From: Neorhizobium lilium
Lineage (GTDB): Bacteria; Pseudomonadota; Alphaproteobacteria; Rhizobiales; Rhizobiaceae
Assembly: GCF_004053875.1 (NCBI RefSeq)
Contig: NZ_SBIP01000005.1
Location: forward strand, 186,001 to 250,000
Reading direction: 5' to 3'
DNA: 64,000 bases
A program made the position numbers and the translations under genes. The notes beneath the pieces are model-generated. The model worked only from the letters and a program-made list of their open reading frames with translations, did not search any database and was not told where the DNA came from. Of this stretch, positions 28,021 through 36,136 are shown one piece after another (positions within the stretch are counted from its first letter, which is position 1; each line of letters begins with the position of its first letter).

Positions 28021-28288
28021 AGGGTGAGGACTCAATCATGTTGTGGAAATGGCGCGGTGAACGGCAATGATATGCGAGGAGAAGCGCGCACGGATGGGTT
28101 CCAGACCCATTCAAGCGCTTCGACAAAGCAGATCGCAGCCGTTCGCGTGTCCTTCGGATGTGGGCGCTCCGGCGAGCTGCGTCGTTGAAAAGCCTCGCCG
28201 ATGCGCCAAGCATCGTCTGCGTTTTTCGCCTCGTATCTCATCCGGATCGCCTCACACCATTTCAACAAGATGATTAAGTCCTCACCCT
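28021..28288. repeat. 268-bp palindromic (MITE-like) element between ccmB and ccmC
   Basis: The ends are inverted: AGGGTGAGGACTCAATCAT at 28021 and, on the opposite strand from 28288, AGGGTGAGGACTTAATCAT, continuing TTGT.GAAATGG in both. Farther in, ATGA-AT-CGAGG-GAA, CGCA-GATG and CTTC/TTTTCAACGA blocks still correspond, so the whole unit is one long imperfect palindrome. It fills nearly all of the 311-bp gap 27980-28290 and its right end is two bases from the ccmB stop codon. No transposase is present. It differs from the element between ccmA and ccmB. Confidence 0.8.
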
Positions 28289-28290
28289 AG

Positions 28291-28950
28291 TCAATCGTCC
28301 GCATTTCGCAAAGCCAATGCGGCCCCGAATGGGCCGAGCACGGCAAAAAACATCGTGATGGCCACGAGGATCAGGAATGGCGGCAGGAAGGGAGCGGGTT
28401 CCTCTACCGCCGCGTAAGTGGCGCTGACCCCGAAAATCAGAACGGGGATGGCAAGCGGCAAGACGAGGATGGAGACGAGCAGCCCGCCCCGTGGCAGGGC
28501 GACGGCGACTGCGGCGCCGACCGCGCCGATGAAGGTGAGCGCCGGGGTGCCGACAAGGAGCGTCGCCATGGTCGCGCCGATCGCGGTTTCTTCCATGTTC
28601 ATGAAGAGGCCCAGCAGCGGCGAGGCGATGACCAGCGGCAGCCCATGGCCCAGCCAATGCGCCAGACATTTCATGAGAACCGTCAGCGCCAGCGGATGCT
28701 CCTGCATCAGCATGAGGTCGAGCGATCCATCTTCGCGGTCGGTCTGGAACATGCGGTCGAGCCCGAGCAGGGCAGACAGCAGCGCGCCGATCCAGACGAT
28801 GGCGGGGCCAATGCGGGAGAGGAGGTTGAGATCCGGTCCGACGCCGAAGGGGACGACCGCAACGACGGCGGTGAAGAACAGCACCCCGATCAGCGCACCG
28901 CCGCCGGCCCGGACAGAGAGCTTCAGGTCGCGGAGGAGGAGGGCGATCAT
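28291..28950 (-). CDS. ccmB: Heme exporter protein CcmB
   Basis: Membrane subunit of the CcmABC ABC-type complex that, with ATP hydrolysis by CcmA, frees holo-CcmE. 219 residues with six hydrophobic spans; the N-terminal RDLKLSVRAGGGALIGVLFF and the segment LDRMFQTDREDGSLDLMLM are family hallmarks. It is flanked on both sides by palindromic repeat elements, one upstream toward ccmA and one touching its stop codon, yet the frame is intact. Confidence 0.95.
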   Translation of the reverse strand: MIALLLRDLKLSVRAGGGALIGVLFFTAVVAVVPFGVGPDLNLLSRIGPAIVWIGALLSALLGLDRMFQTDREDGSLDLMLMQEHPLALTVLMKCLAHWLGHGLPLVIASPLLGLFMNMEETAIGATMATLLVGTPALTFIGAVGAAVAVALPRGGLLVSILVLPLAIPVLIFGVSATYAAVEEPAPFLPPFLILVAITMFFAVLGPFGAALALRNADD

Positions 28951-28973
28951 GATTTGACCTCTGGGTGGGGTTT

Positions 28974-29198
28974 ACCCCCCTCTGCCCTGCCGGGCATCTC
29001 CCCCTCAAGGGGGGAGATCGGCCAGCCGCCGAATCCCCGCCAAACGTTGACCGTCGGGGGAGCGCAGAGCATAGATTTCGCACCGGTGGCGGTACTTATG
29101 CTGGTGGCGGCATATCGAGACATAACTTGGGAGCAGGACGGCAGTTCCATCCGATCTCCCCCCTTGAGGGGGAGATGCCCGGCAGGGCAGAGGGGGGT
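28974..29198. repeat. Palindromic element with perfect 48-bp inverted ends between ccmA and ccmB
   Basis: The left end (28974-29021) and right end (29151-29198) are identical 48-mers in inverted orientation, starting ACCCCCCTCTGCCCTGCCGG and ending GGGGGGAGATCGG, each with an inner CTCCCCCTCAAGGGGGGAG palindrome. The 129-bp centre carries no gene. It is the same family as the element inside ftsY. Perfect arms suggest recent arrival or gene conversion. Confidence 0.9.
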
Positions 29199-29215
29199 GG
29201 CAGGCGAAAGACGCA

Positions 29216-29860
29216 TCACCACGCCTCCTCACCGAGGCCCGCAAATCCGGTCATCGCCAATTCCTGCGGATTGTCCAATCCAAGCGGCTGATGGGTGGCG
29301 GCCATGATCATGCCGCCGCCGTGGAGATGGTCCTTGATGAGATCGGTCAACACGCTTTCCGCGGCCGAATCGAGGGCCGCCGTCGGCTCGTCCAGCAGCC
29401 AGACAGGGCGATAGCTCACCATCAGCTTGGCAAAGGCCATGCGGCGCTGCTGGCCTGCAGAGAGATAACCAAAGGGTAGATGCACGATGCCGCCAAGGCC
29501 GACGGCATCTGCCGCCTCGCCGACCGACAGTCCGTGGCCGCCTTCGAAATCGCCGAAGAAGCGTTTCCAGAACAGGAGGTTCTCCCGCACCGAAAGCTCG
29601 GGCTTCATGGCATTGCGATGACCGAGATAGTGGCAGGCTTCGCAAGCACGCGTGCCGACCTCCGCGTCTTTGGAAGACCATCGCACTGTACCGGTCTCGG
29701 GACGCAGTAGCCCCGCCACGACGCGCAGCAGGGTTGATTTGCCCGATCCGTTGCGGCCCGTGACCACCAGTGCTTTGCCGGTGCCGAGTTCGAAAGAGAC
29801 GTTCCTGAACAGCAGGTCCTCCCCGCGTCTGGCGCTCAGATTTTCGGCGGTCAGGTGCAT
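29216..29860 (-). CDS. ccmA: Heme exporter ATP-binding protein CcmA
   Basis: ATPase of the CcmABC complex. The 214 residues carry Walker A GRNGSGKST, the Q-loop region CHYLGHRNAMKPELSV with the conserved His-rich feature of CcmA, the ABC signature LSAGQQRRMAFAKL, Walker B VWLLDEPTAALD and the H-loop ATHQP. It is the first gene of the ccm operon and is divergent from acnA across a 271-bp gap. A palindromic element lies between its stop and ccmB. Confidence 0.94.
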   Translation of the reverse strand: MHLTAENLSARRGEDLLFRNVSFELGTGKALVVTGRNGSGKSTLLRVVAGLLRPETGTVRWSSKDAEVGTRACEACHYLGHRNAMKPELSVRENLLFWKRFFGDFEGGHGLSVGEAADAVGLGGIVHLPFGYLSAGQQRRMAFAKLMVSYRPVWLLDEPTAALDSAAESVLTDLIKDHLHGGGMIMAATHQPLGLDNPQELAMTGFAGLGEEAW

Positions 29861-30131
29861 GCTGCAACCTCTGTTAAGATTTTAATCATCCCGACGACAA
29901 AAAATGTTCGAGATGGCGCTTCATTCGTCTGGAACGCTTCTTAGAAATTATCTATAAGCTCTGCAACCACGCCAGCGGCCGGCGTGATTTCCCATATAGC
30001 GCCGAACCTGAAGACCAAAATCTTCTCGTGCGGACAGCGGAAATGGTCGTACCCGCATCCTGATGTGCATGAAGTGCATAGGCGTCCGCACGCGCGTGTA
30101 GGCTCTTACATATCAGCGGGGTTATCCATCC
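29861..30131. other. Divergent promoter region of ccmA and acnA
   Basis: This 271-bp gap must hold both promoters. I can see a CACGCC/GGCGTG hairpin at about 29968-29986, an AT-rich TATCTATAAG at about 29948 that could be a -10 region, and a repeated GTGCAT near 30064-30080. None is strong enough to assign. Confidence 0.35.
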
Positions 30132-32825
30132 GTGGCTAAATCTATCGACAGCTTCAATTGTCGTTCGGTCCTTACCGTTGGCGGCAAGGACTATGTCTAT
30201 TACAGCCTTCCCAAGGCCGAGCAAAACGGTCTTCCAGGCGTCTCCAAGCTGCCCTTCTCCATGAAGGTGCTGCTCGAGAACCTGCTTCGCTTCGAGGACG
30301 GCAAATCCGTCACCAGGGAGCAGATCCTTTCGGTTGCCGAATGGCTCAACAACAAGGGTCTGGCCGAGGCTGAAATCGCCTATCGCCCGGCCCGTGTCCT
30401 GATGCAGGACTTCACCGGCGTTCCGGCTGTGGTCGATCTGGCCGCCATGCGTGACGGCATCAAGGCTCTTGGCGGCGATCCGGAAAAGATCAATCCGCTT
30501 GTCCCCGTGGACCTCGTCATCGACCACTCGGTCATCGTCGACGAGTTCGGCACGCCGACGGCTTTTGCCCGCAATGTCGAGCTGGAATACGAACGCAACG
30601 GCGAACGCTACCGCTTCCTGAAATGGGGCCAGCAGGCCTTCAAGAACTTCCGTGTCGTGCCGCCCGGCACCGGTATCTGTCATCAGGTCAACCTCGAATA
30701 TCTGGGCCAGACGGTCTGGACCAACGAGGAAGACGGCGAAACGACCGCCTATCCGGATACCTGCGTCGGCACCGATTCGCACACCACGATGATAAACGGC
30801 CTTGGCGTGCTCGGCTGGGGCGTGGGCGGCATCGAGGCCGAGGCCTCCATGCTCGGCCAGCCCGTCTCGATGCTCCTGCCGGAAGTGATCGGCTTCAAGC
30901 TGACCGGCAAGCTCAAGGAAGGCGTCACCGCGACCGACCTGGTGCTGACCGTCGTGCAGATGCTGCGCAAGAAGGGCGTCGTGTCCAAGTTCGTCGAATT
31001 CTTCGGCCCGGGCATGGACAACATGCCGCTGGCCGACCGTGCGACGATCGGCAATATGGGGCCGGAATACGGCGCGACCTGCGGCTTCTTCCCGGTCGAT
31101 GGCGAAACCATCAACTACCTCACCATGTCCGGCCGTACCCTGGAGCGGATCGCGCTGGTGGAAGCCTATTCCAAGGCGCAAGGGATGTGGCGCGAGGGGG
31201 ATGGCTCCGACCTCGTCTTCACCCACACGCTGGACCTGGACCTGAACGACGTCGTGCCTTCGATGGCCGGCCCGAAGCGTCCGGAAGGCCGCATCGCGCT
31301 TGAAAACATCGCGTCCGGTTTCGCCGGTTCGCTGGACACCGAGTACAAGAAGCCCGGCCAGCTCGACAACCGCTATGCGGTCGAGGGCACCGACTTCGAT
31401 CTCGGCCATGGTGACGTGGCGATTGCCGCCATCACCTCCTGCACCAATACGTCCAACCCGTCGGTTCTGATTGCAGCCGGCCTGCTTGCCCGCAACGCCG
31501 TGGCCAAGGGCCTGAAGACGAAGCCCTGGGTCAAGACCTCGCTGGCACCGGGATCGCAGGTAGTCGGCGAATATCTGGCGAAGTCCGGTCTACAGACCGA
31601 TCTGGACAAGCTCGGCTTCAACCTCGTCGGCTTCGGCTGCACGACCTGCATCGGCAATTCCGGCCCACTGCCGGCGCCGATCTCCAAGACGATCAACGAC
31701 AAGGGCCTGATCGTTTCGGGCGTGCTGTCCGGCAACCGCAACTTCGAAGGCCGCATCTCGCCGGACGTGCAGGCGAACTATCTGGCGTCGCCGCCGCTCG
31801 TGGTCGCCTATGCGCTCGCCGGCACCGTCCAGAAGGACCTGACATCGGAACCGCTCGGTGAAGACCAGAACGGCAACCCCGTCTACCTCAAGGACATCTG
31901 GCCGACCTCTCACGAGGTTCAGGAGTTCATCCTGAAATACGTGACGCGCGAGCTTTACGAGAGCAAGTATGCAGACGTGTTCAAGGGCGACGAACACTGG
32001 CAGGCGGTTCAGATTCCTCCGGGCCAGACCTATGCCTGGGACAACAACTCGACCTATGTCCAGAACCCTCCCTACTTCGTGGGCATGGGCAAGACGGGAA
32101 CCGGCCTCAAGAACATCAAGGGCGCTCGCGTGCTTGGCCTGTTCGGCGACAAGATCACCACCGACCACATCTCTCCTGCCGGTTCGATCAAGGCTGCGTC
32201 GCCTGCCGGCGCCTATCTGACGGAGCATGGCGTCGGCGTTGCCGACTTCAATCAGTACGGCACGCGCCGCGGCAACCATGAAGTGATGATGCGCGGCACG
32301 TTCGCCAATATCCGCATCCGCAACTACATGCTCGGCCCGAACGGCAAGGAGGGTGGCTACACCTTCCACTATCCGTCGAAGGAAGAGATGTCGATCTACG
32401 ACGCCGCCATGAAGTACAAGGAAGAGGGCGTTCCGCTCGTCATCTTCGCCGGTGTCGAATACGGCAATGGATCGTCGCGCGACTGGGCGGCAAAGGGCAC
32501 CAACCTGCTCGGCGTCAAGGCCGTGATCGCGCAGTCCTTCGAGCGTATCCATCGCTCCAACCTCGTCGGCATGGGCATTGTCCCGTTCGTCTTCGAGGAA
32601 GGCACGACCTGGCAGAGCCTTGGCCTGAAGGGTGACGAAACCGTCTCGATCGAAGGCCTGGAAGGCGACATCAAGCCGCGCGAGTGGAAGATCGCCAGGA
32701 TCACCTACGGCGACGGCACGGTGAAGGAAGTCAACATCCTTTGCCGCATCGATACGCTGGATGAGGTCATCTACATGAACAATGGCGGCATTCTGCAGAC
32801 CGTTCTGCGCGATCTCGCAGCTTAA
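30132..32825 (+). CDS. acnA: Aconitate hydratase A
   Basis: Aconitase interconverts citrate and isocitrate in the TCA cycle. The 897-residue AcnA/IRP-type protein keeps the [4Fe-4S] ligands Cys437 ([10 protein letters not shown]), Cys503 and Cys506 ([11 protein letters not shown]), the substrate-binding arginines in SGNRNFEGR, and the swivelling domain 4 with [17 protein letters not shown] 30132 ([14 protein letters not shown]) is the family-type start. It is monocistronic, ended by a strong terminator. Length fits bacterial AcnA (about 890-900). Confidence 0.97.
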   Translation: MAKSIDSFNCRSVLTVGGKDYVYYSLPKAEQNGLPGVSKLPFSMKVLLENLLRFEDGKSVTREQILSVAEWLNNKGLAEAEIAYRPARVLMQDFTGVPAVVDLAAMRDGIKALGGDPEKINPLVPVDLVIDHSVIVDEFGTPTAFARNVELEYERNGERYRFLKWGQQAFKNFRVVPPGTGICHQVNLEYLGQTVWTNEEDGETTAYPDTCVGTDSHTTMINGLGVLGWGVGGIEAEASMLGQPVSMLLPEVIGFKLTGKLKEGVTATDLVLTVVQMLRKKGVVSKFVEFFGPGMDNMPLADRATIGNMGPEYGATCGFFPVDGETINYLTMSGRTLERIALVEAYSKAQGMWREGDGSDLVFTHTLDLDLNDVVPSMAGPKRPEGRIALENIASGFAGSLDTEYKKPGQLDNRYAVEGTDFDLGHGDVAIAAITSCTNTSNPSVLIAAGLLARNAVAKGLKTKPWVKTSLAPGSQVVGEYLAKSGLQTDLDKLGFNLVGFGCTTCIGNSGPLPAPISKTINDKGLIVSGVLSGNRNFEGRISPDVQANYLASPPLVVAYALAGTVQKDLTSEPLGEDQNGNPVYLKDIWPTSHEVQEFILKYVTRELYESKYADVFKGDEHWQAVQIPPGQTYAWDNNSTYVQNPPYFVGMGKTGTGLKNIKGARVLGLFGDKITTDHISPAGSIKAASPAGAYLTEHGVGVADFNQYGTRRGNHEVMMRGTFANIRIRNYMLGPNGKEGGYTFHYPSKEEMSIYDAAMKYKEEGVPLVIFAGVEYGNGSSRDWAAKGTNLLGVKAVIAQSFERIHRSNLVGMGIVPFVFEEGTTWQSLGLKGDETVSIEGLEGDIKPREWKIARITYGDGTVKEVNILCRIDTLDEVIYMNNGGILQTVLRDLAA

Positions 32826-32837
32826 AGACCATATCGA

Positions 32838-32875
32838 GCGCCCGCCGGAGGTAACTACTCCGGCGGGCGCTTTTT
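32838..32875 (+). terminator. Intrinsic terminator after acnA
   Basis: A 13-bp perfect stem, GCGCCCGCCGGAG (32838-32850) with CTCCGGCGGGCGC (32858-32870), seven-base loop, then TTTTT. Confidence 0.95.
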
Positions 32876-33069
32876 CACGTTGCCATGGCCGCAGCCCGGC
32901 ATCCGGCGCACAGCAGTTGCTATTACGTGCAACCCGATCAATTATCCGGTCCTCACCCCTTCGTTACTTCCGCTTGAACCCTGAGCCCGGTTAGGTTTCG
33001 CGCACAAGGGCTCGAGCCCTCGATCTCCGCGAGCCCTCGTGGAAGAGAATGCCGATAAAGGTCCGCCAG

Positions 33070-33819
33070 ATGTCATTTCCCATCCGCCTCGTCACGATGT
33101 TTGCGAGCCTGCTCTTTGCAGGAAGCGTAATGGCCGACGATGTGCGCGAGCCGAAGGGCGTGGTGGAGCTCTTTACCTCGCAGGGCTGCGCCTCATGTCC
33201 ACCGGCCGATGCCACTTTGGGACAACTGGTGGCGCAGGGCGACGTGGTGGCGCTGTCCTATCATGTGGATTACTGGAATTATCTCGGCTGGGCCGACACG
33301 CTGAGCTCCAAGGAGAATACCGAGCGTCAGTACGGGTATGCCAAGACCATGGGCCGCAGCGGCGTCTACACGCCCCAGGCCGTCATCAACGGCCGCGACC
33401 ACGTCAAGGGCGCGGATCTGGCGGGGATCAACTCCAAGGTCGAAAGCCTGAAGCAGGGCGGTCAGGGACTGGTCGTGCCGGTAACGGCAGCGATGCGCGG
33501 CGACGAGATCGAGATCGAGATTGGCGAGGGAAAGGGTGCGGCGGATGTCGTGGTCGCCTATTTCACCAAGCGCGAGCAGATCGAGGTCACCAAGGGTGAG
33601 AATACCGGCAAGAGCATGGACTACTGGCACAGCGTCTACGATGTGCAGTCGGTCGGGATGTGGAACGGCAAGAGCATGAAGTTGACGCTGCCCGGAAAAA
33701 TCATGGGCAAGTCCAAGAAGGACGGTTGCGCGATCCTGCTGCAGTCGTCAGGGCCGAATGGCGAGCCTGCGGCCATACTTGGCGCGACCGTGCTGATGGT
33801 CGGCCACAAGAAAAACTGA
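33070..33819 (+). CDS. DUF1223 secreted thioredoxin-fold protein
   Basis: A 249-residue protein of unknown role with a signal peptide (MSFPIRLVTMFASLLFAG, cleavage near VMADD). The mature part opens VVELFTSQGCASCPPADATL, a CxxC-like Cys pair in a thioredoxin-type position that defines DUF1223, followed by VDYWNYLGWADTLSS, YTPQAVINGRDHVKGAD and the C-terminal GATVLMVGH. A redox function in the periplasm is inferred, not shown. ATG 33070 has AAAGG eight bases upstream; an ATG seven codons earlier (33049) is also possible. Neighbours are unrelated. Confidence 0.85.
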   Translation: MSFPIRLVTMFASLLFAGSVMADDVREPKGVVELFTSQGCASCPPADATLGQLVAQGDVVALSYHVDYWNYLGWADTLSSKENTERQYGYAKTMGRSGVYTPQAVINGRDHVKGADLAGINSKVESLKQGGQGLVVPVTAAMRGDEIEIEIGEGKGAADVVVAYFTKREQIEVTKGENTGKSMDYWHSVYDVQSVGMWNGKSMKLTLPGKIMGKSKKDGCAILLQSSGPNGEPAAILGATVLMVGHKKN

Positions 33820-33907
33820 TCATCTTAAATTTCTTCGGGGTTGTCGGCGGCCCGGCCCGCGCATTGGGGGGCTGGGGGTAAGGGTCAATGCGGCAGACCG
33901 GACCTTA

Positions 33908-33926
33908 TGGCGCAAAATCTGCGCCA
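33908..33926. promoter_or_regulatory. Perfect dyad upstream of the DUF2794 gene
   Basis: TGGCGCA (33908-33914), five bases, TGCGCCA (33920-33926). About 25 bases further on, the decamer GAAATCAGGC occurs twice about 25 bases apart. The dyad could be an operator or a weak terminator of the DUF1223 gene; nothing distinguishes these. Confidence 0.3.
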
Positions 33927-34077
33927 ACCAACAATGAGACTATCGGCGAGAAATCAGGCGTGGTTTTGTCCGAAATCAGGCAAGATTAAAAACTTGGGCG
34001 ACAGGGTCTTCGGCTTGCAATTTCGCGACGCTTGGGCACACTGTCATATATCCGACATTGATGATTGGGAGTTTTTA

Positions 34078-34467
34078 TTGTCCGATCAGCCTGATTTGCC
34101 CGGTAGCGGGAGATCGCAGGACGCAGCCGTCGTCGTCAGCCTCAACGAGTATCGGCAGAACCGGGATCCGGCGCCCGTCACCTTCCACCGGCGCGAGCTA
34201 GACGCCATTCTCAAGATCTATGGCCGCATGGTGGGCGAAGGCGAGTGGAAAGATTACGCGATCGATCATCTCAAGGATCGCGCCGTGTTTTCCATCTTCA
34301 AGCGGTCGGGCGAGATGCCCCTGTTTCGCGTGGAGAAGAATCCGAAGCTCGCCAGCAAACAGGGTGCATACAGTGTGATCAATACCGATGGCCGAATACT
34401 GAAGCGCGGCCAGGAACTGCCTCAGGTGCTGAAGGTGTTCGACAAGGCGCTGAAGCTGATCGACTAA
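34078..34467 (+). CDS. DUF2794 family protein
   Basis: A 129-residue soluble protein of unknown function conserved in alphaproteobacteria. Characteristic blocks: VVVSLNEYRQNRDPAPVTFH, RRELDAILKIYGRMVGEGEW, KDYAIDHLKDRAVFSIFKRS and LPQVLKVFDKALKLID. The start is the TTG at 34078, with GGGAG six bases upstream and family similarity beginning just after it; the 79 codons open upstream are not family-like. It is convergent with the acetyltransferase gene. Confidence 0.83.
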   Translation: MSDQPDLPGSGRSQDAAVVVSLNEYRQNRDPAPVTFHRRELDAILKIYGRMVGEGEWKDYAIDHLKDRAVFSIFKRSGEMPLFRVEKNPKLASKQGAYSVINTDGRILKRGQELPQVLKVFDKALKLID

Positions 34468-34490
34468 GCGTCGACCTGTCGGACGCAGCT

Positions 34491-35048
34491 CTATTCGATG
34501 AACAAGCTGCCGGGATAGGCGGCCATGTCAGGCGCTGTGTCGGTTCCTTCGCCAAGCCCGATTTGCATGATCACCGTATCCAGCCATTGCCCGTGCTTGA
34601 AACCGGTGCCTTTCAGCGTGCCGGTGATGGCAAAGCCGAGACCTGCATGGAGAGCGACCGAAGCCGGGCTCGCGCCGCCGATGACCGCCACCATCTGCCG
34701 GAAGCCCAGAGCTTCGCAGCGACGCAGGAGCTCCTGCAGCAGAGCTTTGCCGATGCCTTGCCCGCGCGCCTCCGGTGCCAGATAGATGGAGTCTTCCACC
34801 AGCCAGCGATAGGCAGGACGTGTCCGGAAGGCGGAAGCATAGGCATAGCCGAGGATGCTTCCCTCCTCGTCTTCGGCCACGATATAGGGATATCCTTTCG
34901 AGGCGATCGCTTCGAAGCGCGTGGTCATTTCTGCTTCGTCCGGAGGCTTGATCTCGTAGCTGGCGCAACCGTGCAGGACGCTGTCCCGGTAGATCCCGGT
35001 GATCGCGGAAAGATCGGCAAGGGTGGCGTCGCGGAGGTGAAATGTCAT
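34491..35048 (-). CDS. GNAT N-acetyltransferase, phosphinothricin acetyltransferase-like
   Basis: A 185-residue GNAT enzyme. The acetyl-CoA pyrophosphate loop is APEARGQGIGKALLQEL, preceded by the beta-4 segment RWLVEDSIYLAP, and followed by GGASPASVALHAGLGFAITG, which is the PAT/Bar subgroup pattern that N-acetylates small amines such as phosphinothricin or methionine derivatives. The N-terminus FHLRDATLADLSAITGIYRD also fits. The substrate is unknown. The gene follows the ybhL terminator on the same strand and appears to be transcribed on its own. Confidence 0.85.
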   Translation of the reverse strand: MTFHLRDATLADLSAITGIYRDSVLHGCASYEIKPPDEAEMTTRFEAIASKGYPYIVAEDEEGSILGYAYASAFRTRPAYRWLVEDSIYLAPEARGQGIGKALLQELLRRCEALGFRQMVAVIGGASPASVALHAGLGFAITGTLKGTGFKHGQWLDTVIMQIGLGEGTDTAPDMAAYPGSLFIE

Positions 35049-35106
35049 TGGCCGAATCTGCTGTGAAGCTCCGTCACTCCTACGATTCGGCTTGCTTTCC
35101 GGCAAC

Positions 35107-35135
35107 AAAAAAGGCGGCCCGGTGAGGCCGCCTTT
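35107..35135 (-). terminator. Intrinsic terminator after ybhL
   Basis: On the minus strand AAAGGCGGCC pairs with GGCCGCCTTT and runs into TTTTTT (35107-35112 region). It ends the ybhL transcript and lies just before the acetyltransferase gene. Confidence 0.88.
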
Positions 35136-35157
35136 CCGTGGATAGTCTTCCTGCCGA

Positions 35158-35904
35158 TTAGTTGTTCCGGTTGCCCATGAACTGCAGAAGGAAGGTGAAG
35201 AGGTTGATGAAGTCGAGGTACAGCGTGAGGGCGCCGAGGATCGCCTTACGGCCCATGACGGCGACATCGTCGGCTTCGAGATACATTTCCTTGATCTTCT
35301 GCGTGTCATAGGCGGTCAGGCCTGCAAAGATCAGAACGCCGATTGCCGAGATGGCAAAGCCAAGTGCGGACGACGCCAGGAAGATGTTGACCACGGACGC
35401 GATGATCAGACCGAACAGGCCCATCACCAGGAAGGATCCCATCGCGCTCAGGCTACGCTTGGTCGTGTAACCGTAGAGCGACAGCGCGCCGAAGGAAGCT
35501 GCCGTCACGAAGAAGGTCTGGACGATGCTCTGGCCGGTGAAGATCAGGAAGATCGACGACAGCGACAGGCCCATCAGGGCTGCATAGACCCAGAAGGTCG
35601 CCTGTGCAGCCGCGACACTCATCGTATTGATGCGGAAGCTCAGAAAGAACACGACGGCAAGCGGCGCCAGCATGACAACCCAGCGGAGCGGGCTTCCGAA
35701 GAGCACCTGTCCGAACTGGGTGAGTTGGCCGTCCTGCACCGCCATCTGCCATGTGACGAAGGCGGCCACGCCAGTGATGGCCAGGCCGAGCGCCATCAGG
35801 TTGTAAACCTTCAGCATATAGGTGCGCAGGCCCTGGTCGATCATAGCACCGGACTGGGCGCGACCCCATGCGGCTCTGTTCTGATTATTGTTGAAGTCAG
35901 CCAT
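35158..35904 (-). CDS. ybhL: Bax inhibitor-1/YccA family membrane protein (YbhL-like)
   Basis: A 248-residue membrane protein with seven expected spans. The signature of the BI-1 family is present: the loop AYDTQKIKEMYLEADD with its conserved Asp, GALTLYLDFINLFTFLLQFM at the C-terminus and KVYNLMALGLAITGVAAFV at the first span. The eukaryotic and bacterial homologues are calcium-leak or stress-related channels; the physiological role in rhizobia is not known. ATG 35904 has GAGG six bases upstream, and that site can be hidden in a leader hairpin. An alternative ATG four codons upstream is less likely. Confidence 0.92.
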   Translation of the reverse strand: MADFNNNQNRAAWGRAQSGAMIDQGLRTYMLKVYNLMALGLAITGVAAFVTWQMAVQDGQLTQFGQVLFGSPLRWVVMLAPLAVVFFLSFRINTMSVAAAQATFWVYAALMGLSLSSIFLIFTGQSIVQTFFVTAASFGALSLYGYTTKRSLSAMGSFLVMGLFGLIIASVVNIFLASSALGFAISAIGVLIFAGLTAYDTQKIKEMYLEADDVAVMGRKAILGALTLYLDFINLFTFLLQFMGNRNN

Positions 35905-35992
35905 TGGTTTCCTCATTAGCTCCGGAAATATTCACGGTGTCGGGCCCCCTTTAATCCAGACCCAGGCGCCGCTGCGGAGCTACAGCTAGCCT
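35905..35992 (-). ncRNA. Probable ybhL leader RNA
   Basis: From the inferred start near 35992 the leader is about 88 nt. Its distal part forms TTTCC/GGAAA (35908-35928), which pairs the GAGGAAA ribosome binding site of ybhL; a larger CAGGC/GCCTG helix lies near the 5' end, and GGGGGCCCGACACCGTGAAT stands between them. A structured ybhL leader motif has been described upstream of ybhL in Rhizobiales (alphaproteobacterial RNA motif survey); I assign this by position and by the structure, without alignment. Confidence 0.55.
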
Positions 35993-35998
35993 GTGTCA

Positions 35999-36027
35999 AA
36001 TATGATGCCAGAGCGGCTGACATACAA
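35999..36027 (-). promoter_or_regulatory. Candidate promoter of ybhL
   Basis: On the minus strand TTGTAT (36027-36022), 17 bases, CATATT (36004-35999), close to the rhizobial CTTGAC-N17-CTATAT pattern. It predicts transcription from about 35992. Confidence 0.5.
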
Positions 36028-36136
36028 GAGCGCCTTCTCCGAAAAGCGATTCGCTCCAATGAGGGTAAACGCTGCCCCTGGCATAGGTTTTCCAACCAAG
36101 GCGGCGGCTGTAGGCCGCCTCCAGTCCACTGCCGGG

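Noticed and set aside
28100..28125. A tRNA-like TGGGTTCCAGACCCA stem-loop
   Set aside because: It lies inside the palindromic element and there is no cloverleaf, anticodon arm or acceptor stem.
28021..29198. CRISPR array or insertion sequence in the ccm operon
   Set aside because: The repeats are inverted pairs, not regularly spaced direct repeats, and no transposase or cas gene is present.
29952..31409. A 485-codon antisense frame over the start of acnA
   Set aside because: No family similarity; overlaps a definite gene.
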